Source: JAUIKM01 sp964445695 (GTDB lineage Bacteria > Bacteroidota > Ignavibacteria > Kapaibacteriales > UBA7675). Taken from it: DNA of 64,000 nt. Where the stretch lies: positions 1-64,000 of the forward strand of contig CAYULF010000008.1 of assembly GCA_964445695.1 (NCBI GenBank), in the 5' to 3' direction. A program made the translations under genes and the position numbers. Of the stretch, positions 16,460-26,110 are shown in pieces. Every line of letters begins with the position of its first letter. Positions within the stretch are counted from its first letter, which is position 1. The notes beneath the pieces are model-generated. The model worked only from the letters and a program-made list of their open reading frames with translations, made no database searches and was not told the origin of the DNA.

Positions 16460-18121
16460 TTAATAAAACGCGCTCTCCTGGGGTCCTGCCGAATTCATGG
16501 CCGCCTCAATGTCCTGTTGTGTGTGCAGGTGGTCGAACAGGCCGATGCTGCCGTCGGGGCGCCGCATGCGGGCCATGTTGTCTTCGTATTCGCGTCGGTG
16601 GCGGGCCCGATCGATCGCTGCGGATGCACGGACAACTTCGGCAAAGGGACGGCGCTCGATCCTGGATCGCAGCCATTCCTGCAGTTCGAACAAATCGAGG
16701 ATGCGCTTCTCGAATGGATCGTCCGAGATGCTGCGCAGTTTCTCCAGCGCTTCGCGAAAACGTCCGGTTAATTCATCCGGCGTGCGCAGGCCTGTTAAAC
16801 TGGTGATAAACTTCAAGACCATGTCTTCCAGTTTGTAAATGCTCCGCCGCGAACGCAGAAAACGATAGGTCGAGCGCAGAATATAGTCCATCGCGGAGAT
16901 GTCGCCCAGCTCGTAGTGCGTAATCAATTTGGCGATGTGTGCGAAACCGGCAATATCATTGCGCCCGGTCATGCTGGGGTCGTTCGTGATTTTCTGCAGC
17001 CATTCGCACGCTTCATTGTAGTGCCCGCATCCAAAACAGGCGTAGAAATAGGCGTAAAGTGAGAATGCCGTCTCGGCTTTGCCAAGGGCGAGATTGTTAA
17101 CATTTTTCGGTGCGCGTTTATACACGTCGTAGGCGTCTTTGAAGCGCCCCAGGCGCGACAATAGTTTAATGTGAAAGACATCAAAAAAGTGGTGTGTTTC
17201 ATTGAGCAAATGTTTATCCGGCGGGCCTTCTTCGGAAAACAGGGCGTCCGTCCAGCACTGCGTAAACTTCTCGTAATCCAGCATGGAAGAATAGGCCTGC
17301 GCCAGGCGCAGCAGGCAACGCGAGCGCATGATGGTGTAGTAGCCGTTGCCCTTGATGGCGTTGAGCATCAGGATGGAGCTTTGCTCGGCCGCGGCAAAAT
17401 TTCGCATTACCATGTGGTAGTTGTAGGCGGCGTCGTAATACAGAACCGCGTTCTGCGGATTGTCCAGAAAGCGGGCGTGCAGCATGCTCGGGTGGCGCGC
17501 CACGCTGTGGAATTCCTGCATCTCCGGCTCGGTGCGCGGCGTGCCGATGGTGTCGAACAGAATGACGATGGCGGACTGAACCCAGCGATAGTCGACCATG
17601 GTGCGGATGCGATCCAGATCGTGTTTCATGGCCTGGTAGCTCGTGTCCAGCGAAGCGCGCAGCACTTCCGCATCGCCTTCGATGATCGGCAGGACGGTCA
17701 TCTGCAGCATGCGGCTGCGCAGGGCGGTCAACTCATTGCCGTTGGTGCGTGCCAATTTCTCGGCTCGGCACAGAATGTCGTATTCCAGGTCGTGCATCTG
17801 GCGCTCGTGCAGCATGGAAGCGGTGCTGAGCATGGTGTCGGCCTGGCGCAGGGAGTCCTGGAACACGCGCAGTTCGGTCAGGCAACGCAGGACGGCATTC
17901 TTGAGATAGTGTTTGGCCTGGCGCAGGTTCTTGCGCGTGCCCTCGTCCCTGATGCGGCTTTTTAACTCCTCTTCATCATAGGCGGGCATGGCGGCGATGA
18001 CATCGAAGAGGTCGATGTAGCGATTGCGTTCGCCGTTGCGCTGGGCACGCAGCTTGAACGCCCGTTTTTCGGCCTTGGTCATTGTGTGGATCAGGTCGAA
18101 GAGTCGTTCGCTTTTTTGCAT
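16460..18121 (-). CDS. Large helical-repeat (TPR-like) protein of unknown function, copy A
   Basis: A 553-residue protein without signal peptide or membrane helix. The N-terminus is distinctive: 'RLFDLIHTMTKAEKRAFKLR' followed by 'NRYIDLFDVIAAMPAYDEEE' and 'LRQAKHYLKNAVLRCLTEL'. The rest is a chain of paired helices resembling degenerate TPR units ('YHMVMRNFAAAEQSSILML', 'YACFGCGHYNEACEWLQKI'). I recognise this N-terminus as recurring in uncharacterised Bacteroidota-group proteins, but no function is assigned. It is about as long as copy B at 21035-22669 and clearly homologous throughout. Each copy is transcribed away from a T9SS-type propeller gene about 300 bases off, which suggests a functional pair. 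The start at the Met of 'MQKSERLF' matches copy B. Confidence 0.85.
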   Translation of the reverse strand: MQKSERLFDLIHTMTKAEKRAFKLRAQRNGERNRYIDLFDVIAAMPAYDEEELKSRIRDEGTRKNLRQAKHYLKNAVLRCLTELRVFQDSLRQADTMLSTASMLHERQMHDLEYDILCRAEKLARTNGNELTALRSRMLQMTVLPIIEGDAEVLRASLDTSYQAMKHDLDRIRTMVDYRWVQSAIVILFDTIGTPRTEPEMQEFHSVARHPSMLHARFLDNPQNAVLYYDAAYNYHMVMRNFAAAEQSSILMLNAIKGNGYYTIMRSRCLLRLAQAYSSMLDYEKFTQCWTDALFSEEGPPDKHLLNETHHFFDVFHIKLLSRLGRFKDAYDVYKRAPKNVNNLALGKAETAFSLYAYFYACFGCGHYNEACEWLQKITNDPSMTGRNDIAGFAHIAKLITHYELGDISAMDYILRSTYRFLRSRRSIYKLEDMVLKFITSLTGLRTPDELTGRFREALEKLRSISDDPFEKRILDLFELQEWLRSRIERRPFAEVVRASAAIDRARHRREYEDNMARMRRPDGSIGLFDHLHTQQDIEAAMNSAGPQESAFY

Positions 18122-18426
18122 GGGTTTATTACCGAATTATCGCCTGAAAGCCCGAATATAGAACAAAAGCGCCAATTACGGCCATTTGAACTAGTGACAT
18201 GTTCGCAATTGCTTCTTTTTGACGCCGTGACTCTCACCTAACTTCGTTTTCATTCTCGATATCAACGGCGTCCCAGTTATCGGACGGTGCGATGCAACAC
18301 ACGCCGGGGCTTAAACCAACATTCGGCATCGCATGGTTTCCGGGGCAAGGCAGGCGGAAGGAGTATCCGGCCTGCGCGGGATTGGCGGCGCTTCAGTCAA
18401 TAATAGGAATTGGAGATTTTCAGGAC

Positions 18427-20790
18427 ATGAAGAAGTTTTACCTTTTCTGTGCAGCTATCTGCTTCGCAGCCATTCCAGCCTCGGCACAAAACGTGGAATG
18501 GGCGCGGCAGCTGATCGCCGGCGGCGGTCAGGTTTCAAATGCGGCACATGTGGACAAAGACGGCAACTGCTACGCCACGGGCTTTTTCGGCGGTCCGATG
18601 CTCGTTGACGGCACAGAACTCAACGGGGCCGGTTTCGGCGATGCCTTCCTGCTCAAGTTCACGCCGGACGGCGACCTCGCCTGGGCGGTGGAATCCACCA
18701 GCGACGGCTGGGACGGCGGCCGCGCCGTGGCCACCGACGACGACGGCAACGTCTACTGGACGGGCCGCTACGAGGGCAATGCGGACATCGCCGGCGAATC
18801 CATTACTTCCGTCGGATCCAACGATGTCTATACGGCCAAATACGACAAAGACGGCAATCCGCTGTGGGTGCGCAGCATCGGCGGCAATGATCTGGACTGG
18901 GGCAACGGCATTGCCGTGGACGCCCAGGGCAATGTCTGGGTTGTCGGTCAGTTCGTCGGCCCGGCGGTTGCCGGCAGCGAGACGCTGGGCGGCGGCGGCG
19001 GCAATGACGCCTTTCTGATGAAGTACAACGGCGACGGAGACCTGTTGTGGGTGTTGGCAGGCGGCGGCAGTCAGGAAGATAACGGCTACGACGTGGTGAC
19101 GGACGCCGCGGGCAACGGATACGTCTGCGGCAACTACAACGGCGCGGTGAATATGTTCGGTCAGGCGCTGTCCTCTGCCGGAGCATCCGACTGTTTTTTC
19201 GCCAAGGTCAAAGCCGACGGCGGCATCGATTGGATCAAAACGATCGGCGCATCCGCCGCAGATGTGGCTGAGAGCGTTGCCTTGCTGGACAACGGCAACA
19301 TCGCCGTGGCGGGCTACTTCACCGGCCCCACCTGCGACGTAGCCGGCGCTGCGACACTGAGCGGCAAGGGCGTGGCCGATCTGTTTGTGGCGACCTTCGC
19401 ACCCGACGGCACGCTGGTTTCGGCTTATTCCTACGGCGGTCCCGGCGACGACGGTACGGCCAACTTCGGCCAGAGCCTCGCGCTCGATGCGGCGGCCGAC
19501 GGTGGGTTTATCCTGACGAGCAGCTTTGCCGGGACGGCCGACTTCGGCGGCGAGATGCGTACGTCCCGCGGCGATGTGGACATCTTTACCGGCAGTTTCA
19601 AGGCGGACGGCAGCGCCGACTGGGTGTTCACCTGCGGCGGGCCGGAAGAAGAGCAGTTCATCGGCGCGGGCGCCGACCAAAACGGCGAAGTGTTTATCGT
19701 CGGCAATTTCTTTTCCGAGACGCTCATATGCGGCGAATACAGCTTCGCCTATACGCCGCCGATCATGGGAACTTTTGTGGCGCGTCTGACGACGGACTTC
19801 GTGCCGGAGCCGGCGACAATCGAAGTGAGCACGACGCTGCTGGACTTCGGCGACGTGCCGCAGGGCACGCCGAAAACGATGAACATCGTGGTGGAGTCCG
19901 TCGGCGATGAAGCGCTGGAGATCTACGGTCTGGATCACTTTGACCCCGACGCCGAGTCCAAGGGGTTCAAGATTGTCGGCGGCGGCGCGGCGACGCTGGC
20001 CAAAGGCGAGTCAATGACCATCCAGGTTGAATTCACGCCGGCCGCTCCCGGCGAAGTCGTGAGCGACATGTCAATTACCTGCAACGACGAGCAGCAGGCT
20101 TTCATTCTGGTCGATCTGCGCGGAACCGGCACGGAGGCTTCCGGCGGCGCGGTGCTGGGACTCGACACGCCGGAGATGATGTTCGGCGACGTTGCGTTGG
20201 GCATGAGCTCCACGCTGAGCGGTACGATTACTTCCGGCAGTCAGGACACGCCGCTGATCATCAGCGAACTGAACTTCGGCGGCAACGCTGCGGCGCAGGG
20301 ATTTACACTTGTGTCGCCCGCCGCGGGTGAACTGCCGATTACACTTTCGGGCGGTCAGACGCTGACGACCGCGGTTGAGTTTGCGCCGGTTGCCGTGGGC
20401 ACGGTGACGAACGAACTGACTATAGTCTCGAATGCCGTTAACCCGACGGTTTCGAGCATTGCGCTTTCGGGCCAGGGTGTCGACGGGCCGACATCGGTGG
20501 ACGAAGAAATCGGCAGGCAGGCCGGGCTGAAAGCGAAGGTGCTTTCCGGCGACGTTGTGGTAAACGGACAGCTTGACCTGCAGCTGGAGCTCGACCACGC
20601 CGCGGCCGTGCACATGGCGATTGTCGATCTCTCCGGCAAAGTTGTTAAACAGCTTGCGGTTAAACAGCTGCCGGCCGGCCGCAGCATTGAACACATCGAT
20701 CTGCGCGACCTGCCGCGGGGCGTCTGTTTCCTGCGCGTGCAGGGCGCGGGCATCCCGGTGACTCTGCCCATCATGCACTCGATTGATTAA
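18427..20790 (+). CDS. Secreted SBBP-propeller / choice-of-anchor D protein with T9SS C-terminal domain, copy A
   Basis: A 787-residue exported protein. A signal peptide (1-20, 'MKKFYLFCAAICFAAIPASA') is followed by about ten SBBP-type repeats to about residue 455, each like 'GNVYWTGRYEGNADIAG...DVYTAKYDKDGNPLWVRSIGG', which should form one or two beta-propellers. Two choice-of-anchor D (ASPM/SPD-2/Hydin-like) domains come next (about 460-575 and 575-685, 'LDFGDVPQGTPKTMNIVVES'). The last 90 residues look like a type A T9SS sorting domain ('MAIVDLSGKVVKQL', 'LPRGVCFLRV'). It is probably sent across the outer membrane and held on the surface or released. The upstream in-frame Met at 18292 lacks a signal peptide and is rejected. 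Confidence 0.88.
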   Translation: MKKFYLFCAAICFAAIPASAQNVEWARQLIAGGGQVSNAAHVDKDGNCYATGFFGGPMLVDGTELNGAGFGDAFLLKFTPDGDLAWAVESTSDGWDGGRAVATDDDGNVYWTGRYEGNADIAGESITSVGSNDVYTAKYDKDGNPLWVRSIGGNDLDWGNGIAVDAQGNVWVVGQFVGPAVAGSETLGGGGGNDAFLMKYNGDGDLLWVLAGGGSQEDNGYDVVTDAAGNGYVCGNYNGAVNMFGQALSSAGASDCFFAKVKADGGIDWIKTIGASAADVAESVALLDNGNIAVAGYFTGPTCDVAGAATLSGKGVADLFVATFAPDGTLVSAYSYGGPGDDGTANFGQSLALDAAADGGFILTSSFAGTADFGGEMRTSRGDVDIFTGSFKADGSADWVFTCGGPEEEQFIGAGADQNGEVFIVGNFFSETLICGEYSFAYTPPIMGTFVARLTTDFVPEPATIEVSTTLLDFGDVPQGTPKTMNIVVESVGDEALEIYGLDHFDPDAESKGFKIVGGGAATLAKGESMTIQVEFTPAAPGEVVSDMSITCNDEQQAFILVDLRGTGTEASGGAVLGLDTPEMMFGDVALGMSSTLSGTITSGSQDTPLIISELNFGGNAAAQGFTLVSPAAGELPITLSGGQTLTTAVEFAPVAVGTVTNELTIVSNAVNPTVSSIALSGQGVDGPTSVDEEIGRQAGLKAKVLSGDVVVNGQLDLQLELDHAAAVHMAIVDLSGKVVKQLAVKQLPAGRSIEHIDLRDLPRGVCFLRVQGAGIPVTLPIMHSID

Positions 20791-20884
20791 CAGTTTCGAC
20801 CTGCCGCCGCGCGGATTTCCTGCGTGGACGCCTCCGTGCGCGGCATGAGCGATTCAGGGGAGTTTGGTATCCAACTGCGTCTCG

Positions 20885-20930
20885 GCAAGAGCTGTACGCC
20901 TGAACAAGGTGGACGGCTCTTGCTCTTTTT
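20885..20930 (+). terminator. Terminator after propeller gene A
   Basis: GCAAGAGC at 20885-20892 pairs with GCTCTTGC at 20916-20923, followed by TCTTTTT. The loop is long but can form an inner stem. It is about 95 bases past the stop codon. Confidence 0.65.
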
Positions 20931-20971
20931 AAACGGGACGGTGCGTCGGCAGGCCTGCGGCCGACATCTGC

Positions 20972-21000
20972 ATGACAAACAAGAATGGTTTTATCAGCGG
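20972..21000 (+). repeat. Dispersed GACAAACAA element, short copy
   Basis: CATGACAAACAAGAATGG lies between propeller gene A and helical-repeat gene B. Only the core and a few A/G-rich bases are conserved. Confidence 0.4.
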
Positions 21001-21034
21001 CAGTTGTGTGAGATGTGTTTAAGCGAGCTGTATG

Positions 21035-22669
21035 TCAGTGTTTGTCCGCCGTTCCGTTGAGGACCGGAGATTTGTTTAAGTCGGTTTCGGATGTCGATTT
21101 TTCGGGCATGGGGTGAACGGACGTTTCCCTGTCGTAGGTCTCCAGATGAAAAGCCCGTCGTTTACCGGCCATTTCGCGCACCAGAGCGGGGAAAGGGCGT
21201 TGTTCGATTTTTGAGGCCAGCCAGCAGTCCAGATGGAAGAGGCCCAGAATGGCGTTTTCCGTTTGGTTGTCGCTGATGGTCTGGAGTTTTTCGCGGTAGC
21301 GGCGGAACAGTTGGGTCAGGTTGCCGGGCGTTGTGCTGTAGTTTAACTCGGAGATGAAATCCATCACCAGCGATTCAATGAAAAAGATGCGTTTTTTGCG
21401 GCTCAGGTGGCGATAACAGGAGCGCAGGATATAGTCCATCGCATCCATGTCGCCCAGTTCAAAGTGCGTGATCAATTTGGCGATGTGCGCAAAACAGCCG
21501 ATGTCCGTGCGCATTTCCTGCTCCGGATATTCCGTGATGCGCCGCAGCCAGTCCAGCGCTTCCTTGAAATGCCCCGCGCCGAAACAGGCGTAAAACAGGT
21601 GGTAGTAAGCCGAGATTTCCATGCCGCGCGTTATGGACGGCGGCTCGTCCAGCATTTCCTGCGCCGTGATGCGGCAGGCCTCGTAGGCATCGTCAAAGCG
21701 ACCACAGTGCGAAAGCAATTGCACGTTAAACATGTTAAACAGGTGGCGGATGTCTCGCGGCAGTTGCATTGCGCCGGTGTTGATTGCAAAAGCGCGTTCT
21801 TTTAACTCGTTAAACTTCACATAGTCGAGCAGGGACATATATACCTGCGATTGGCGCACAAGAAAATGCGGCAGGAGGTGTTCAAATGCCGGTCGCGTCA
21901 TCGCGACTTCCACCTGACCCTTGGCTGCGCGTTCCGCCGCCGCCCAGTTTTTAGTTATTAGACTGTAGGTGTAGGTGACGTCGCAGTGTAAAACACGACA
22001 ACGGGGGTTGTCCAGGTAGTCGGGGTTTTGCATGCGCGGGTGCCGCATCAGATCGTGGTATTTGTCCAGGTCGGCTGCGTCGCGCGGAGTACCGATGGTA
22101 TCGAGCAGCACGGTCATTCTGGCCTGCACCCAGCGATAGTCGATCAGCGCCTGTACTTCGCCCATAATGATCCGGAGATCTTCATAGCGCTGATCGATCG
22201 ATTGTTCGAGCTTCTCCTTGTCGTCGTAGATAAACGGCATGACGGACATCTGCTTGGTCAGACTGCGCATGGCGTCAAGCACCGCGCCGTTTTCGCGCGC
22301 TTTGCGTTCGGCCTTCAGGAGCGTGTCGTACTGCTGGTCGTAGAGCATTTTATGCTGCAGCATCGCAGCTGCGCCCAGCAGCATGTCGGTCTCGTAGAGT
22401 TTATTGGTGTGGATATACATGTCGCTTAAAACGCGCAGGATCGACTTGCGGAGGTAGAGTTTGGCTTGGCGCAGGTGGCGCGTAATATAGCTGTCGCTGA
22501 TGCCGGCCAGCAGTGCTTTTTCATCGTAGTGATCCATCGCCGCCAGTTTGTCAAACAGCTCGATATACTTGTTCTTTTCACCCTGACGTTGCGTGCGCAA
22601 CTTGAAAATTCGCTTCTCCGCCTTGCTCATTGCGTGAATTAAATCGAACAATTGGTCGCGTTTTTGCAT
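21035..22669 (-). CDS. Large helical-repeat (TPR-like) protein of unknown function, copy B
   Basis: A 544-residue paralogue of the protein at 16460-18121. It shares the start 'LFDLIHAMSKAEKRIFKLRT', 'NKYIELFDKLAAMDHYDEKA', 'YRWVQARMTVLLDTIGTPRD' and 'FAHIAKLITHFELGDMDAMD', with the same length and order of blocks. The frame extends 40 residues further upstream to 22789, but the Met at 22669 aligns with the start of copy A. No catalytic motif stands out; the all-helical make-up points to protein binding. The last 30 residues are variable and polar. The gene has many TTAA tetramers, like copy A. It diverges from propeller gene B. Confidence 0.85.
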   Translation of the reverse strand: MQKRDQLFDLIHAMSKAEKRIFKLRTQRQGEKNKYIELFDKLAAMDHYDEKALLAGISDSYITRHLRQAKLYLRKSILRVLSDMYIHTNKLYETDMLLGAAAMLQHKMLYDQQYDTLLKAERKARENGAVLDAMRSLTKQMSVMPFIYDDKEKLEQSIDQRYEDLRIIMGEVQALIDYRWVQARMTVLLDTIGTPRDAADLDKYHDLMRHPRMQNPDYLDNPRCRVLHCDVTYTYSLITKNWAAAERAAKGQVEVAMTRPAFEHLLPHFLVRQSQVYMSLLDYVKFNELKERAFAINTGAMQLPRDIRHLFNMFNVQLLSHCGRFDDAYEACRITAQEMLDEPPSITRGMEISAYYHLFYACFGAGHFKEALDWLRRITEYPEQEMRTDIGCFAHIAKLITHFELGDMDAMDYILRSCYRHLSRKKRIFFIESLVMDFISELNYSTTPGNLTQLFRRYREKLQTISDNQTENAILGLFHLDCWLASKIEQRPFPALVREMAGKRRAFHLETYDRETSVHPMPEKSTSETDLNKSPVLNGTADKH

Positions 22670-22993
22670 GGACTTCATACCTGGAAGATGTCGGGATTGA
22701 CGTTTAATCGCAGTTAAACCGGCATCGCGTTCATTTGAATTTGTTACGCGGGCAGCACTGTGACTTTTCATCGACGTGAATGTCACCATGTTTCCATTTA
22801 AACCGGGAATCGCATCGGCGTGTTTGCTGACGTGCGAAGGCCGGTTTTCACACCCGGGGCTACAATTTTCTGTTCAACGCAGAACCCGCCGGCCCGAGTG
22901 CGGTACCGTATGGTCTGCACTTAACCTGGCGGAGTAATTAACTATGAACGCAGTTAACGACTGTAAGTGTACCGTTTTGGAGATGGTGTATCC

Positions 22994-25372
22994 ATGAGAA
23001 CTTTTTACTTCATTATTCTGGCGCTTTTTGCGGTTTCGACGGTGTCGACCCGGGCCCAGGACGTTGATTGGATTAAACAACTGAAGGCCAACGCACAATT
23101 TGCCAACGCCGCCCACAGCGATGCTTCGGGTAACTTTTATGTCACGGGTTACTTCGGCGGGCCGCTCAACCTCGGCACGCAAACGCTGGTAGGCGGCGGT
23201 ACAGGCGATATGTTTTTGGTCAAGTACGACGGGCTCGGCCGCCTGCAGTGGGCCGCGCAATCGGAAAGCGCCGGTTGGGACGGCGGCCGCGATATTACGA
23301 CCGACGCTTCGGGCAACGTGTACTGCGCCGGACGCATCGACGGGCAGTCGCGCATCGGCAGCGCTACGCTGAATGCCGTGGGCGGCAACGATGCGACTAT
23401 CGTCAAGTACAATTCCAACGGCTCCGTCGTCTGGGCGCGCTCCGGCGGTGGTTCCGGCCGCGACTGGTCCAACGGCGTCGCGCTCGACCCGGCCGGCAAT
23501 ATCTTCGTGACCGGTCTGTTTGTCGGCTCGGCCACCTTCGGCGGCCGCAATATCAGCGGCAACGGCGACAATGACGATATTTTCCTGGTAAAATACGATG
23601 CCAACGGCGGCGTGCTGTGGGCGCTCGGCTGCGGCGGCAGCGAAACGGAAGGCGGACACGACGTCGCCGTCGATGCCGACGGCAATGCCTACGTCGTCGG
23701 TTGGTTCAGTGGAACGGCCCGCTTCGGCGACATCTCATTGACCGCCGTAGGCGACTTCGACGGATTTGTGATGAAAGTCACGCCGGGCGGCAGCGTGGAG
23801 TGGGTGCGCCGCATCGGTGCGGGCGCCAATGACAGCGTTGACGATGTCGACATTCAGGACAACGGCAACATCATCGTATCCGGTTATTTCAACGGCAGCG
23901 CCTGCGATGTGGGCGATCAGGCCGTGCTGGAAGGCTCGGGCACCTTTGACATTGTAGTGGCCGGTTTTACGCCGGAGGGCAATGTTGACTTTGCCACGAA
24001 AATCGGCGGCAACGGCAACGACGGCCAGGCCGGTTTTGGACAGGGCTCGTCGATCAAAGCGGGACCCGACGGCAAATTCTGGCTTACGACCAGCTTCGGC
24101 GGCGTGTTGAATTTCGGCTTCAAGTCGATCACGAGCCGCGGCGACGTCGACATCCTGACAGGTTATTTCAACTCCGACGGCAGTCCGATCTGGTATGCCG
24201 GCTGCGGCGGTTCGGCTTATGACAACTTCCTGGGCATGGGTGTGGCGCCGAACGGCGACGTCTTTATCGTCGGCAACTACTTCTCCGATCCGCTGATTTG
24301 CGGCGAGGTCAACCTGCCGCACACCAACTCGCAGTTCAGCTCTTTTGTGGCTCGCATTAAACAGGGTGAACCGGTGCCCGACGATCCCGCGCTGGGCCTG
24401 GAGACGGAGGAGCTGGATTTCGGCGATGTTGAACTGGGCCAGTCCAAATCGCTGTCGCTGGAGCTGACGTCGCTCTCGACGGCTGCGCTCGAAATCCAGG
24501 GCATCGAATTCTTCGATCTGGATGCTGAAAGCAAGGGTTTGAGCATCACGGCGCCAGATCTGGGTTCGCTGCCGGTCGAGCTGTCGCAGGACGAGTCCAT
24601 CACAGTTACGATAGAATTTGCGCCCACCGTTGCGGAAGAAATGTTCAGCGATCTGTTGATTTCAACCAACGACCCGAACAAAACGGCTGTGCTTGTTACG
24701 CTCACGGGCATGGGCGTTGAGGCATCCGGCCAGGCTCAGATTGAATTGTCGACCAACGACATCGATTTTGGCGATGTCGAGATCGGTTCTTCGATGACTT
24801 CGGACGTGGTGATTTCTTCCGTCGGCAGCGAAGCGCTGCAAGTTACGATGCTTGAACTCGGCGCCACGGCGGCCGACATGGGTTTCAGCATTGTCGCACC
24901 GGATGAATCGCAGCTTCCCGTTACGCTGCAGCCGAGTGAAACGCTGACGGTGTCGATTTCATTCGATCCGCAGGCGGCCGGCGAGGTTGTCAGCCAGTTG
25001 GTCGTAGGCAGCAATGCCGTCGACGATCCTCAGCTGACGGTGGCCTTGCGCGGCAATGGCGAGGAGCCGGACCCCACGAGCGTGCACGAGCTGCAGAAGT
25101 CGCTTAACGGTCTGACGGCTTCGCTGCCGCAGGGCAATATTGTCGGCGCGCAGTTCCCGCTCAGCATCAGCCTGTCCGCAGCGGAAACTGTTGAACTTGT
25201 TTTAGTGGATATCAACGGCAATTCTGTTAAACACATCGGATCGCGGGCACTTCCCTCCGGATCGCATCAACTGCAAATCGACGTGTCGGATCTGGCGCAG
25301 GGAGTATACTTCCTGCAGCTCCGCTCAGGTTCGGCGCAACTTGCCCTGCCGTTGACGCTCCGTGCCCGCTAG
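22994..25372 (+). CDS. Secreted SBBP-propeller / choice-of-anchor D protein with T9SS C-terminal domain, copy B
   Basis: A 792-residue paralogue of the protein at 18427-20790 with the same domain order. It has a signal peptide ('MRTFYFIILALFAVSTVSTR', cleaved near RAQ), SBBP repeats to about 450 ('GNFYVTGYFGGPLNLG', 'GNIFVTGLFVGSATFGG', 'GNAYVVGWFSGTARFG') and two choice-of-anchor D units (about 460-570 and 575-690, 'ELDFGDVELGQSKSLSLELT', 'DIDFGDVEIGSSMTSDVVIS'). A C-terminal sorting domain ends it ('VELVLVDINGNSVKHIG', 'LAQGVYFLQLRSG'). The Met at 22994 begins the signal peptide. A strong terminator follows. Divergent transcription with helical-repeat gene B repeats the arrangement of pair A. 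Confidence 0.88.
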   Translation: MRTFYFIILALFAVSTVSTRAQDVDWIKQLKANAQFANAAHSDASGNFYVTGYFGGPLNLGTQTLVGGGTGDMFLVKYDGLGRLQWAAQSESAGWDGGRDITTDASGNVYCAGRIDGQSRIGSATLNAVGGNDATIVKYNSNGSVVWARSGGGSGRDWSNGVALDPAGNIFVTGLFVGSATFGGRNISGNGDNDDIFLVKYDANGGVLWALGCGGSETEGGHDVAVDADGNAYVVGWFSGTARFGDISLTAVGDFDGFVMKVTPGGSVEWVRRIGAGANDSVDDVDIQDNGNIIVSGYFNGSACDVGDQAVLEGSGTFDIVVAGFTPEGNVDFATKIGGNGNDGQAGFGQGSSIKAGPDGKFWLTTSFGGVLNFGFKSITSRGDVDILTGYFNSDGSPIWYAGCGGSAYDNFLGMGVAPNGDVFIVGNYFSDPLICGEVNLPHTNSQFSSFVARIKQGEPVPDDPALGLETEELDFGDVELGQSKSLSLELTSLSTAALEIQGIEFFDLDAESKGLSITAPDLGSLPVELSQDESITVTIEFAPTVAEEMFSDLLISTNDPNKTAVLVTLTGMGVEASGQAQIELSTNDIDFGDVEIGSSMTSDVVISSVGSEALQVTMLELGATAADMGFSIVAPDESQLPVTLQPSETLTVSISFDPQAAGEVVSQLVVGSNAVDDPQLTVALRGNGEEPDPTSVHELQKSLNGLTASLPQGNIVGAQFPLSISLSAAETVELVLVDINGNSVKHIGSRALPSGSHQLQIDVSDLAQGVYFLQLRSGSAQLALPLTLRAR

Positions 25373-25411
25373 GCCGAAACCGTACTGCGTGCATTTGAGT
25401 TAACGTTTCAG

Positions 25412-25453
25412 GCGGACCGGTCCCATCACGCGATGTGGCCGGTCCGTTTTTGT
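25412..25453 (+). terminator. Terminator after propeller gene B
   Basis: CGGACCGG at 25413-25420 pairs perfectly with CCGGTCCG at 25439-25446 and is followed by TTTTTGTTT, 40 bases past the stop. Confidence 0.8.
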
Positions 25454-26110
25454 TTAAGCTGTTCGTCATGCTTGACTTTGCGGTTGAGTTGTCGCGGTTT
25501 ACGCCTGCTTGAGAATACCGCCGCTTCGCCCCATCCCTGCGGGCGTGGCTTGCTTTTTCTTTTTGTTCGTCAGCGGGTTGAGAGTCGGGAGTCGGTAGTA
25601 GTCTCGCGGCTTTCGGTTTGATGTATTCAGTCAGTGCACAATCAACGGTTCAATGTGTTTAAGTCGGGAGTATGCGAACGCAGCGTGGGCGGAGTTTGAT
25701 CGTTGAGTGGGCGTAGCGCAGCATTGCGCATTTCATGCTCAATACCGGTGTCGAAGAAAGTACTGAGTCTGCCGAGGTGATGGAGGTCAAGCGGGTTTAA
25801 TAAAAAGTCTGGCGAATGCCGACAGTACCGGGCGGCAGCCGTCAGCCGTCAAACTCAATCGAGCCGGAAAGTGGTCCGCATCAAGCGTGTGACTTAACAA
25901 TGGTCATAAATGTGCAGGACATTCACAGCATTCAGGCGAAAAACAGCATGCCGGATAAATCAAATCAAATGCAAGCAATTGTGTCGGGTATCTGTAAATT
26001 AGCAACTGAAAATCCGGGAGGACGTGAGGCATTCAATGCATGAATCCTGAATGTTTTTTGATGTCAATTGGCGGACTTTGGCTCATTGTGCCAGGAGTGT
26101 AGTTGTCAAA
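25454..26110. other. Gene-poor stretch upstream of the immunity-like gene
   Basis: No convincing gene. It contains one of the best copies of the dispersed element (minus strand, 25514-25576). A short frame ending at 26043 has the sequence 'GICKLATENPGGREAFNA' but no recognised family; it could be the remnant of a toxin tail or chance. Base composition becomes AT-richer toward its right end. Confidence 0.4.
25514..25580 (-). repeat. Dispersed GACAAACAA element, full-length copy
   Basis: On the minus strand: CAACCCGCTGACG, then AACAAAAAGAAAAAGCAAG, then CCACGCCCGCAGGG and GGGGCGAAGCG. It aligns along most of its length with the copy at 54081-54142. Confidence 0.65.

Noticed and set aside
18100..23000. 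Possible transposon ends around the duplicated gene pairs
   Set aside because: No transposase, no long terminal inverted repeats and no target-site duplication were visible; an unequal crossover explains the tandem layout as well.
25816..26043. 75-codon frame upstream of the immunity-like gene
   Set aside because: Considered as a toxin remnant, but no motif supports it; left as unassigned sequence.
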